From: Druceiella hillmani
Lineage: Eukaryota > Arthropoda > Insecta > Lepidoptera > Hepialidae
Direction: 5' to 3'
Assembly (NCBI GenBank): GCA_039881145.1
Contig: JAYKKI010000027.1
Location: 22,579,001-22,643,000, forward strand
Length of the DNA stretch: 64,000 bases
Under the pieces are notes generated by a model. It saw nothing but the letters and a program-made list of their open reading frames with translations, made no database searches and had not been told where the DNA came from. The position numbers were made by a program, and so were the translations under genes. Positions 1 through 10,092 of this stretch are shown here, piece after piece. How positions within the stretch are numbered: position 1 is the first letter of the stretch; every line of letters begins with the position of its first letter.

Positions 1-261
1 GAGTGAGAAACAGTCTAGCATACGTCGTGTGAGGATTAGTGACGCACACTTTAATAACAGGCGGAAGTGATTCTAAAGATATATTCATTTTGGCGTTTGA
101 AATGCAATATTTTGCGTTTTTATATGTTTCGTGATCTATAATTAAAAACGTCAACTGACGACATTCTCAATTCCATTTTTAATATGTGTGTATGAGTTTA
201 TATGCCAGTAAATATTTATGTGTAAACAAGTGTAGTTATTCTTATTATATATTATAATTCA

Positions 262-355
262 TAATGAAAGGTTCTCTCTGGAGAGAACGAACGCTATATA
301 ATCAAAGATGAAGATAATTCATAATTATTTATTATTAGAAATACAAAGTGTGAAA
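262..355 (+). repeat. Inverted repeat, left arm (pairs with 4285-4376)
   Basis: The segment reads AAAGGTTCTC, then GAGAGAACGAA, then an ATATAAT/AAAGAT/AAGATA tract ending in TCATAATTATTTATT. The reverse complement of 4285-4376 carries the same blocks in the same order with small gaps. The outer end is itself a small palindrome (TTCTCTCTGGAGAGAA). This could be the terminal inverted repeat of a ~4.1-kb element or two opposed copies of a short repeat. I found no convincing target-site duplication. Confidence 0.45.
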
Positions 356-1030
356 TAGATTAAAAAAACATGGAGCAAATGCAGTTTAGAACTAATAACG
401 TTTGGGAAATTTTCTTGATATAATGTGAAAGAATATACATAATAAACGACATATTTTAAAATATTCTGTAGCTGACTATTATTTATAACAAAAAAATCAA
501 TTTGAAAAAAATACTCCCAAGAAATATCTTCATATTTGTATAGATATTACTAGTCTATCATTCACTAAATTTGAAATGAACTTATCGTTAGATATTATAT
601 ACTCAACACATAAAGGAATAAAAGTAATTGAATGATATTAAATACATTTGAAAATAAACATTTAAATTACGTTAAAAAATAAAATTCGTAACGTAATTTC
701 ATTAGTCAAATAAAAAAAATTATCATTGATACCAATTTATAATTTTTAAAAATCTTTAAATCTTTAATTTATAGTACTGTTTTCTTTTTTAAAAATGTAT
801 TACTATCGCTTTTTATATTTACTACAAAATTTAAAATAACATAATTATTGAACTTAATTTATATTATATGAATTCATCATATATTGGATATAACATAAAA
901 ATAAATAGGTTAAAAGTGATATATTTAATTAAAATAATTTCCGTTCAAAGCTTACGTATTTTTCCAAAAAAATATTTGTTATAAATATTTCGAATTAATA
1001 AACAAAAAGACTTAATCCACCATAAGCTTA
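356..1030. other. A+T-rich intergenic DNA, no gene seen
   Basis: No open frame of useful length, no transposase or RT motif and no clear repeat. The first 260 bases of the window are likewise featureless apart from a slightly GC-richer start. Confidence 0.5.
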
Positions 1031-1034
1031 TCAA

Positions 1035-1216
1035 ATCTAACATAATCAAACCTAACCTAACCAACCTAACCAAACCTAACCCATCCTGACCAAACCAAAC
1101 CATACCCAACCTTGGTTAGGTTGGGTTCCAACTAAACTTAATCAAATCTAATCTGATCTAACCTAGCCAACCTAACTTAACCTAATCTAACATAACCTTA
1201 CCTAATAAAATCAAAC
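1035..1216. repeat. Degenerate CCTAA (TTAGG-type) block
   Basis: Many CCTAA, CCAAA and CTAAC words follow each other irregularly for ~180 bases. Near 1110-1130 the polarity flips (AACCTTGGTTAGGTT). TTAGG is the usual insect telomere unit, and such degenerate tracts are also scattered inside insect chromosomes. The irregular spacing and mixed polarity argue for an old interstitial block or repeat-derived tract rather than an active telomere. Confidence 0.6.
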
Positions 1217-2080
1217 GTAATCTAAAAGATTACGGCCGGATCGAGCCAGATCATCAAAAGGACAGCTAAATTTTATAAACATATTCCTACATCTTATTAA
1301 TTTTAAATGATAATATTTAATATGAAAAGGACAAATTACGTCAAAAATAAATCAAAATTAAAACTAAATATATAGTAATTTATAAACAAGCCAATTAAAT
1401 TTAAATAATAAGCAATAAACATGCACGAATTTAAAATATGTTTAAAAATTAGGTAACTATAAGATGAAATGAAAGCCATAAAATTTCCAAAAAAAATAAA
1501 ATACATACAAATAGACTTGATTGTTTTCTCAATGTTGGTACCATATAAATAAAATATAATTGTTGAAATTGACAGGTTAAAAAAACATAAATTTTAATCA
1601 TTCGTTTTAATTATATTTTTGTTATAAATACTAAAAATGTAAAAGAAATTATATTTTTGCTTGTGTAGTAAGTGGTTAGTGATGAAAGGAAAAGTAAATT
1701 AAGTTGAAAAAAAGGGTTAAAACATATTCAATCTCTAAAAAAAGGTTAAAACATATTCATTCACTTAAGAAAATCATCAGGTATGAAACTTTTTAAATTG
1801 CTTTTTGTAAAATATATAATAATCAGTTGCAGATTTTTTTGAATATGTCATTTTTAATGTGTATACTTTTATATTATATAAAAATTATAGAAATATTATT
1901 GGTTCTAAACTGCGTTCATACCAAAAAACCTTTTACTTCAATGAATCTATAAAAAATGTGTTTTCTTACTTTCAAAAGTGTACTCCTCTTATTATTACGA
2001 TTAATATGGAAAAATGCGGCAGTTTTACTGGTTCCAAGAAAAACCTTCTCTCGTTAGGTGAACAGATTTTTATCTGTATT
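1217..2080. other. A+T-rich intergenic DNA, no gene seen
   Basis: Contains a short local duplication of AAAAAGGGTTAAAACATATTC near 1708-1760 and otherwise nothing I can assign. An open frame that enters the (GT)n run downstream is an artefact of the simple repeat. Confidence 0.5.
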
Positions 2081-2081
2081 A

Positions 2082-2247
2082 TACATATATGTGTGTGTGT
2101 GTGTGTGTGCGTGTGTGCGTGCGTGTGTGTGTGCTGGTGTGTGCGCGTGCGTGCGTGTGTGTGCGTGTGTGTGCGTGTGTGTGCGTGTGTGCGTGTGTGT
2201 GCGTGTGTGTACGTGTGTGTGCGTGTGTGTGCGTGTGTGCGCGTGTC
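2082..2247. repeat. (GT)n microsatellite with GC interruptions
   Basis: About 165 bases of GTGTGT broken by GC dinucleotides. All frames through it are open on both strands and translate to Cys/Val or His/Thr runs. These are not genes. Confidence 0.95.
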
Positions 2248-2379
2248 CTTTTTCATCTAAGTTCAACAAGAAATGATGTAAAAACATGAAATTACTTACT
2301 TGCTCATGTGCCATTTCGATACTTTTGAGTAAAAATGTATTTAAAATTACTGCAATAATCTAATTTTTTCACCGTTTTC

Positions 2380-3435
2380 ACATTAGTTTTTTCAATTTCA
2401 TTATCGTTCTCTATTTTCGACCAACAAAAAATCAACCTTCATAAACATGATTGGAAAATTAGCATACACATTATTAACTCTTTCGTCAATAAACGGCCCC
2501 GTAACCTCTTTAACATCACCGCACTATTCCAATTTTATCACCGTTTTTATGTTGATTCACATTTTAATTATTGACTTCTATTTTCGGCCAACGAAAGTCA
2601 ACGTTCGTAAATAGGGCATAAAAACTATCTCACGTATTATAAAGCCTCTCATTTATACACGACTCATTGTTTAACCCCGTAACTTCATCAATTTGACCAC
2701 ATTATTGCAATTTTATTATATAATATTGGCTTATAGTTTGATTAACGTATTCTCTTTTCGGCAAACGAAAGTCAACAACATTCGTAAATAGAACTCAATA
2801 ACTATCTCATATATTATAAAACTTCTCGTCAATAAATGACTTGTTGTCTAATTCCGTCACCTCATCAACATAACCGTACTATTACAATTTTGTCACAGTT
2901 TTAATATTGGTTCATAGTTTGATTAGCATATTTCCTTTTCGACAAAAGAAAGTCAACATACGTAAATAGAACTCAAAAACTATCTCACACATTATAAAAC
3001 CTCTCGTCAATAAACGGCTCATTGTCTAACACCGTGATCTCATCAATACTACCACACAATTGCAATTTCATAACGGTTTTAATATTTGTTCATAGTTTCA
3101 TTAACGTATTCACTTTTCTATCAACGAAAGTCAACATTCGTAAACATAACTCAAAAACTATTTCATATATTAGAAAACTTCTCATCAATAAACGGCTCAC
3201 TGTCTAATATCTTAATCTCCTCAATACTACCACACAATTGCAATTTCACAACGGTTTTAATATTTGTTCATAGTTTGATTAACGTATTCACTTTTCGATC
3301 AACGAAAGTCAACATTCGTAAACATAAATCAAAAACCTTCTCATATATTATAAAGCCTCTCGTCAATAAACGGTTTAGCGTTAGCCCGTAACCTCACCGA
3401 CATCACCGCACTACTCCAATTTTATCACCACATTA
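2380..3435. repeat. Satellite array, ~170-182 bp unit, about 6 copies
   Basis: The landmark CAACGAAAGTCAAC or a variant recurs near 2413, 2583, 2754, 2936, 3114 and 3292. A second landmark, TCAATAAACGGC, recurs near 2487, 2828, 3006, 3184 and 3362. Spacing is 170-182 bp. Neighbouring units near the right side are the most alike. Two open frames inside (3022-3207 and 3086-3391) encode the repeat shifted by one unit and should not be taken as genes. It is unrelated by eye to the other satellites in the window. Confidence 0.9.
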
Positions 3436-3464
3436 ATTAATAGTTAGATTATCGGCCTTTGTTT

Positions 3465-3850
3465 AAACAAACCATGTTTGACACGCGATATTGCCATTTA
3501 GCCAGTGATTAGTATGGTCGGCGGTTGGACGCGGCGTAGGCAGGCATGCGTCGGCATACATTAGCGGCCCAGATGTCATATTGTCAGTCGAGTCACGAAT
3601 CGGAATGAATTAGTGCAAAATGATCGTCGATTTTAGTGGCGAAGTTAAATATGGCTATGGTGGATATTGGAATGGCGTTACAGCTGTCGTGTAATACAAA
3701 ATAATAGTCATGATATTTTCTGATAATCTTATTCGCAGGAGAGCTAAATGCGTTATTACTGTTATTAAATTTCAACGTTTTTCCGACACCATCTTTGAAT
3801 GAACCATCGGTTCTCATCTCTCCGTTGTAATAAATGAAATATATCATAAA
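3465..3850. other. GC-richer island next to satellite
   Basis: 3480-3600 is strikingly richer in CpG than its surroundings (GGTCGGCGGTTGGACGCGGC and following). A minus-strand open frame (3593-3847, 84 codons) lies beside it. It has no motif I recognise and starts in A+T-rich sequence. A regulatory element, a decayed exon or a transposon end are all possible. Confidence 0.3.
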
Positions 3851-4284
3851 AGTTACATGTTAAAATATGAATAACGCTATTTGGATTAAAAAATAAAGCA
3901 AAATATTCATATTCATGTGCATATTTTATGTGTGATGTATATTTTTAATAACTCCTCAATTTTAGAAGATAATCTCCTGAAGAGAAAAATAAAGCTTATG
4001 TTTTCGTAAGTTTTATGGGTGTGAATACCTTATTTTTCTTTTATCGCAAAATATTACCAATTACCAACTAAAAAAAACGATAGGCTTGTAGCCCACGTTT
4101 AATAATGATTCTAATTGCAAAAAGATCTTATGCTATAATTGTATTGACTTTATTTTTTTCGAAAAAAACCATAAATTTATTGTAGCTACCGGAATTACCT
4201 AAAGCGTACTGCGAGAAAGTTGCACGGTCGTACTCACGCTTTAAACTTTTTTCTCGACATCGTAAGAAATTTAGTTTTATTAAA

Positions 4285-4376
4285 TAAATAATTATGAAGA
4301 CATAATTAAAAGGTAGATAATATCTTTATCTTTCATTATATGGCTTTCGTTCTCTCTATTGAGAACCTTTGTCAAT
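4285..4376 (-). repeat. Inverted repeat, right arm (pairs with 262-355)
   Basis: Reverse complement begins AAAGGTTCTC, then GAGAGAACGAA, ATATAAT, AAAGAT, AAGATA and TCATAATTATTTATT, matching the left arm. The segment between the arms holds the CCTAA block, the (GT)n run and the satellite. The sequence between 3850 and 4285 has no recognisable feature. Confidence 0.45.
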
Positions 4377-4689
4377 GTAAAGTGTGGAAAAATAGCTATA
4401 CAATACTGATTAAATCATATTTTGGATATCTGTCATTGTAGCTTGTTAATAAAAAATTAAACTATACGGTATAACAAACATGAAGAAATGAAAAAAAAAT
4501 TAAATTACAGGAGAACAACATAAGCATATACAAATATACAAACATAAAAACAAAAATAAACACTACTATAAATATGAAAATTCTATATTTTGATGACGTT
4601 CTTTCTTATGTACTGAATCTTATAGTCTAGAATGGGTTCATTGGCAATAGGTGAAAGTGATCTTATGTTAATGGGCAATCGAAAATTAT

Positions 4690-5340
4690 ATTTTAATAAT
4701 TTGTAAATAAACGTAGGAAATCCATTAGATATGCAAAAATGAGACGATTTAGATCACCTTTTCCAAATCCACAATCACAAATTGGAAATTATCTGACATG
4801 TAGCCTAGCCAAATGGGTAGCAACAGGACAATTACCCAAACGTATGCGAGATATCATAGAGGTTTCCTTTCAAGAAAAAGTGAATTTTGAAAACCTAGGT
4901 TTTGAGGGTATAAAAGATTGGATCTAGATATATTCATAAGAGGCTATGGGATGATTTTTTCCCATGCCCTCTGCGATGTCATCTAGGAACGAGTCAAGGA
5001 AAGGAGATCTTCAAAGACATTTATAGTGAAACATGGATCCCCGTTCAGGGTGACAAACCGAGCTTTTGCGTCGATTATTTTATTATCTACTATGCCACAA
5101 TGACTAGGGATCCATGCGAGAACGTTCTCCAAATCAAGCGTAAGTTGCTTAATCTGTAGAATCAGGAAGCTACAGTTCGATTGAAAAGGATTACTGAAAA
5201 GGGACTGTAAACAACTTACAGAATCAGAGAAGATAAGGAGCCTGCAAATATTTTTGAGTAGGGCATAATTCAAGGTCTCCATAATAACACGGTATTCCCT
5301 GTAGAATACGAAATATTCTTTAGGAGGACGGAAGTATGCT
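4690..5340 (-). pseudogene. LINE ORF2 3' part: RNase H and C-terminal tail
   Basis: The 5282-4983 frame holds LLIFSDSVSCLQSL and WIPSHCGIVDN, the FSDS and PSHxGI..N motifs of retrotransposon RNase H. The preceding EYRVIMETLNYALLKN is readable upstream to ~5340. Beyond the stop at 4983-4985, another frame gives RIRLGNCPVATHLARL and then CDCGFGKGDLN, the RLR.GH...HL.R / C.CG / DLNH tail typical of this LINE group. The 62-codon plus-strand frame at 4739-4927 is only the antisense of this tail. Confidence 0.8.
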
Positions 5341-5764
5341 GAATGAAGTAAGAAGAGGTGGAGTCTTGATTCTGGGTCGATATAAGTAGAGGTCGGGTCT
5401 TTAAACGCTAAAAAGGAGCATACTCAATAAGTCTAGAGAGGGAGGTAAATTTTGTAAAATGGGGTGAGAAGAAAATTTAGCTGCCTTCGGTATATAACAA
5501 TTAGCTAGATATTGTCGGCGGAAGTTTAAAGGAGAATCAACGCATTCTACTTGTAGGGAATTTATGGCACTGGATTTCACTGCACCCGCTGTGATGCTCA
5601 GTGCTTGAAACTGAATACGGGTTAATTTAATGGCATTGAGTTTGGAAATGGATCAAGGAGAAATAAACCATATTCTAGATGACTACGGACTAGAGCGTTA
5701 TATATTAACTTTAATATAGTAATGTGTGAGCTCTACCATGCTCCACAAAGTGCGCGGAGAATAT

Positions 5765-6300
5765 TCATATTAGCCTGGCATCAGGAGATGACATATTCAC
5801 TGTGAATGTTCCTGGATAATTTTGAGAAAAGATTAGAGATCGAGGAAAAATTATAAGAAATAAATAAAGGTGGAGTAAATTTCCTTCCCGAGAAACTACC
5901 ACAGCGCTTTTGGAAGGGAATAAATCCATACCATGAGAGTTAAACCATTTGTTTAGGTTAACAAGAGCTGAATTCAAACCATTTTCAGCAACCATTATTG
6001 ACTTATCAGAAGAATATAAAACCAGATCATCAGCGCGTTTCAAAATACGACGCTAGGGATTTACTGTTGAGTGGATTATATAAGAGCAAATATTGAAACG
6101 TAAGGGACTTAAAATAGAGCCTTGCGGAAGACCCCTCCATATAGTTCTTGTTAAAGAAAGGGATCCGGGGGTTCTAAGAATGATAGATCTTTCCAAAATA
6201 AAATTAAAGAGGAAATTTGTAATCTTGACCGGGATCTCAATATTATGAAGAATTTTCTTGGAGATTGAAATATTTACGTTATCGTAGGCTGAAGAAAGAT
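5765..6300 (-). pseudogene. LINE ORF2 RT palm (motifs A, B, C)
   Basis: Motif A is readable as SAYDNVNISISKKIL near 6255-6297. Motif B, GLPQGSILSPLRFNI, lies near 6090-6135. Motif C, ADDLVLYSSD, lies near 6005-6040 and keeps the two aspartates. The frame from 6043 to 5765 continues into the thumb (LNSALVNLNKWFNSHGM). Frames shift between the blocks, but the order and spacing are those of one RT domain. Confidence 0.85.
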
Positions 6301-6325
6301 GTAAAAAAGCAACAACAAGGAACTG

Positions 6326-6985
6326 TCATCGAGAGATGGCAAGTCTGATGTCAGTGGTTAGGACGCTGAAATTGTCCATCGTACGTTTAGCTCTTCTGAA
6401 GCCAAATTGGTTACTTGGAAAGATGGAATAGAGTTCTGTTAACCATTCCAATCGATTTTTAATTAGGCGTCCCGTAATCTTCGCTAAAACAGGAGAAAGT
6501 GCTATCGGTCTGTAGAATGAACCTATATTGGGATCTTTATGAAATTTGAGAATGGGAATTATTATTTGATTGTTCCATGACTTTGGAATATAACCTGATT
6601 TGAGCATATAGTTGATGAGGGATAGAAGATATCAAAGGGTAGATGGTAAAGAATTTTTCACCATTGAATGTGACATTCCTTCAATACCAAAGGAAGAGTC
6701 TTTAAGATGATGCAATATGAAATCCAATTCATTGATGGAGAAATCTTCTTCTAAAAATGGTTGATGCTAGTAAAATTATATCCGAAAGGTAATTCATCTA
6801 AAATTTGGGACGGAGGGGGAGCAAGCTTATTTAAAAATTGGTCTACCCAATTTCCGTGTACGGATTTGGGAAAATCAGACTTAAAAAAGAGCAAAAGCCT
6901 TTTATATTAGACCAGACAATACGAGAGGGAGCAGAAACAGAGAGGGAGTTACATAATTTCTTCCAGCCTTCTCTCTTTTTTTTGA
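6326..6985 (-). pseudogene. LINE ORF2 RT fingers and linker
   Basis: Minus-strand frames give GWKKLCNSLS and VWSNIKGF (linker), then WVDQFLNKLAPPPSQILDEL, then FSINELDFILHHLKDSSFG, then YIPKSWNNQIIIPILK, FYRPIALSPVLAKI and NQFGFRRAKRTMDN. These match the LINE pattern of 'W..F...LAPP', 'F...EL...L...K.SS.G', 'IP..WK...I.PI.K' and 'YRPI.L......' in order. Confidence 0.85.
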
Positions 6986-7280
6986 GGAGAGTTCATCTAA
7001 TCTGAGCTTAGATTTCTCGAAACAAGATGAAGTTTGCTTCTGACATATTGTATTTATATATCTTTCTTATTTATGGATCTTTTTGCTGCTATCCAGGTAA
7101 ACTGGAGGGAGGGAATCCATTTCGACTTTGAGGAATGCGCTGAAACTTCTGAGTGCAGAAGGAGTCAGAAAGATGGAAGGAAAAAAGATTTTTGGATTTA
7201 TTTTTTTTTGCAATTTGCTTTTTTAAAATTTTTAGCTTGCGTTTTAGTTCCTGTTGGAAGTTTATTACGGTAACAAAACT

Positions 7281-7770
7281 TGCTAGAGAAGTAGGTCAAG
7301 TAAATTCTTTATTGGAAAGTGAAGATTTATAAGGGTCTGATGGTTGAGATGAAACAGCTAAATCCATTTTCACGAAGCTGAAGCAAATTCAATTTCGCAA
7401 ATGTAAATAATACAATAACAATAAACGTTTAAAATTGTTATTAAATACATATTACAAGAGATCGAATTTTATGCATTTCGAAATTGTATAAACATTTGCA
7501 TATTCTGGCTGTTTTCAGTGGTGTTAACATTTTTTATTGAAAATTAATGTAGTATATTTCTAACTAGGAAAGTAGTTAGAAGTAAACACTATAACGAATA
7601 TCTGTCGGCTAACTTATAAATATAGACTAACTTCCATCTCCGAATCCAATCAACAAACTTCGTCAATATTGAATCAAAAATCTTAATTATTTGTCCTCAT
7701 TTTCATTATGGACTTCATAGTCATTCCTTGAATAAAATAATGCCATTCCAAAACTTTAACATTCCGGAGA
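7281..7770. other. A+T-rich intergenic DNA, no gene seen
   Basis: No coding motif or clear repeat. The 5' end of the upstream LINE may reach a little into the start of this stretch. Confidence 0.45.
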
Positions 7771-7774
7771 ACAT

Positions 7775-8822
7775 TAGAACTCACATTTTATGATTTCATG
7801 GAAGAATATAACAAAGTTTTAAAATGTATTTCAAAAGTACTGAATTTAAACATTCCATTATTAAAAAGTACTTACGAATGTAACAATTAGTACAAGCATA
7901 TAACAATAACTCAAAATCAGTAGAATATTGTGATCATAGACCTAATATTCTACGATATTGTGATTCACAATATTTTTCCGATTCAAACCATTTAATAAGC
8001 TTGAGTATGAAATTGTATGAAAATTCTAAAATATATATATAAGTATTCTATTCACTAAGAAATAAAATATGTAAACAATTTATAATCAGAATTTTCGTAA
8101 AAAAACACATAATTCATAAAAAGTCGATATTTGCGCAGGTATCTTACCGCCGTGTAACTCACTACTTTTGTAGAAACGAAATTTTAACGAGCGTGATTGA
8201 TATAATTTTGATATAAAGCACGGAGGACTGGCGTATGCGGTATTCTCAGAGCATTTCTTCGGCTTAGCTCCAAATGGATGGACGGATAACATTGACTATA
8301 CTCATGATCGCTCCACAGTGCCATACCTCTTCTCATCCGAAACACCTATATTTATATTTAAACATTGTTTACTTAAAATCTAAAAAGTTACTGGTGCGAG
8401 TTTGTTGCGCTCTCGTCGTAACTTCACTAACTGGAAGAATAGCGAATACAAAACAATCTGAAACTAAAACTGCAACGATCCCTTTTCTTTCTGCCTCTAG
8501 TTTACCCAATAGCTTGATTTACCATTCATTTAGTACATGATCTATGTTCCATCACAGGCCATGATCATGATCGCGTTATTTGGCATTGAGCTGTTTGGAA
8601 ATCTATCGATCGCCTCATTTGGTGCATTGGACTGTTTGTTAGTAACCGCTATTTGGAAATCGATCACCGCCAAATTCGATTCGACATGCAGGAACAATTT
8701 CGACATGCACGAACGGATTTCGGTTTATGTCTTTTGGGCAGTTCGTTAGTGACCTTTGGGTTGATTTTCCTTGATCGTGAAAAGTTTTAACGTTGCAATC
8801 ATTTCGAAGATAAAAAAATATA
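7775..8822 (+). mobile_element. CR1/Jockey-like LINE, 5'-truncated copy A
   Basis: Aligns end to end with the reverse complement of 11845-12840 (copy B). Both carry the end of ORF2 (YDFMEEYNKVLKCISKVLN, then NIPLLKST), a CACAATATTTTTCCGATTCAAAC block, a stretch translating as APNGWTDNIDYTHDRST, a lower-complexity zone and a 3' end at AAAGTTTTAAC.TTGCAAT followed by an A-rich AAAGATAAAAAAATATA tail. Loss of everything 5' of the ORF2 end is the standard outcome of incomplete target-primed reverse transcription. By eye the copies are roughly 80-85% alike, with indels. Confidence 0.8.
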
Positions 8823-9940
8823 GATTTGTGGAGAGTACTCTTGTCTTGAAAATACCTTGGGGTACTTATGAAAATACCTACCCTGGGGTACTTATTAAAA
8901 GACACGGTTTTACAAGTTAACATTTAAAACAATATATAAGGAAGAACATATATAAGGAGTAAGATCAAAATACAAGATAGAATATACCTATAAAACAAGA
9001 AAAATTGCTAAAATTTTTATTATTCCTAATTTTTTTTAATAAAATAAATTATCGTATTTTTTAAAATTTTATATTGCATGTTTTACATTTTACTTACGTA
9101 TTCAAAATATTATCCATCCGTATTCGCATATGCATTTTAACTTTTTTATGTTGCATATAATCCCGTCTATATACTACCGACGTGATTTGTAAATGCTGAA
9201 ATCGATCGAAATGAAATATTGAATTCGAAATGTTTTATAGCTGTGAATGAGCGAAACCAAATAGTTCTTTATTGCGGTTATTTTTCAGTACCAAATAAAG
9301 ATTTGCGAGCAGCTATTCTCAATTTTAGTGCTAGTTAATATATTACCAGCGTGGTTTTCTGATTTCGCCCTAATTGATCTGCTATCACTAATCTTATTAA
9401 GTATACAGATTATGTGGCTAGGGATTTATATAGTGAATTATATTTAAGAGAAGTTTGGACCGACTCAACTATGATATTCTCCTATTAATATTATTAGACG
9501 TTGGTATATTACCAATTATTATTGGGCTCGAAAGCAGTACACCCAGTTTAGAAGTATCAAATCATGGCCTTATATTACTTAGTTAGTTAAGATAGTAATT
9601 ATTATTAAGACTAATGATTTTTCCTCAGTTGTCAGCACAACTTGGTGCCTTCTGATGATTGATGACATAAAACTATTCTCGGGGTAAAAAAGCAAACAAG
9701 TTATCAAATTCACATACACCGGAATATTTGCTTTGCACAACCTCATATAATAATAATAATTGAATTTATTACTATCACTAAAATACTGGTATATCGTATA
9801 ACTCTCGGAAATAGAACTAAATCTACACCGTTACCCTACAATAAACTCACTAATACAAGCAGTGGGAAAACCCACACAAACCCAGCGAGCGCTATTGTGT
9901 TTGAAACATATAAATGTTGTTGGATGTTCCTAAGAGTTAA
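8823..9940. other. A+T-rich intergenic DNA with a short tandem duplication
   Basis: Near 8845-8895 the phrase GAAAATACCT...GGGGTACTTAT occurs twice (~28-bp step). Otherwise no gene, transposon motif or structured repeat is visible. Confidence 0.4.
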
Positions 9941-9941
9941 T

Positions 9942-10092
9942 CTTTGCTAATAGCCTACCTGAAGATGTAATACAACGAAACCTAGATCGTGGTAAAGAAC
10001 TTAAAGAATGTAGAAATTATACTACATCACGTAGTTTAATTTAATTGTGAATAATGAATTTCTACAAAATTAACGCCAAATATATTCTATAG
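9942..10092 (+). mobile_element. Foldback element, half copy (right arm + tail)
   Basis: Holds the right hairpin arm (CTTTGCTAATAGCCTACCTG, ATACAACGAAACCTAG, GGTAAAGAACTTAAAGAA, ACTACATCACGTAGTTT) and the complete one-sided tail ending in GCCAAATATATTC. The left arm is absent, so it cannot fold on its own. It belongs to the same family as 18325-18474, 21499-21796 and 48992-49252. Confidence 0.8.

Larger units (their letters stand above)
4690..7050 (-). mobile_element. Decayed LINE (RT + RNase H, I-group-like)
   Basis: A non-LTR retrotransposon relic reading leftwards. In order on the minus strand there is the endonuclease-to-RT linker (GWKKLCNSLS, ~6945-6975), the RT domain (6770-5765), RNase H (about 5340-4983) and a Cys-rich C-terminal tail (about 4880-4690). 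Several frameshifts and stops separate these blocks, so it cannot be active. An RNase H downstream of an RT with a GLPQGSILSP motif B is what the I/Nimb/LOA groups show. Clade assignment is by motif memory only. No poly(A) tail or target-site duplication was found. The 5' boundary between 7000 and 7300 is not clear and the endonuclease itself is missing or unreadable. Confidence 0.85.

Noticed and set aside
1859..2314. Several overlapping open frames of 66-133 codons on both strands
   Set aside because: They exist only because (GT)n/(CA)n lacks stop codons. The products are Cys/Val or His/Thr runs.
3022..3391. Two open frames with near-identical peptides (e.g. SSILPHNCNFITVLIFVHS)
   Set aside because: They are the same satellite unit read twice in a shifted copy, and the frame breaks in other units.
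4739..4927. A 62-codon plus-strand frame with reasonable composition
   Set aside because: It is the antisense of the LINE C-terminal tail (RLGN...CDCG) on the minus strand.
7034..7273. A 79-codon plus frame beginning with a hydrophobic stretch
   Set aside because: It overlaps the antisense of the LINE 5' linker region and has no homologue-like motif.
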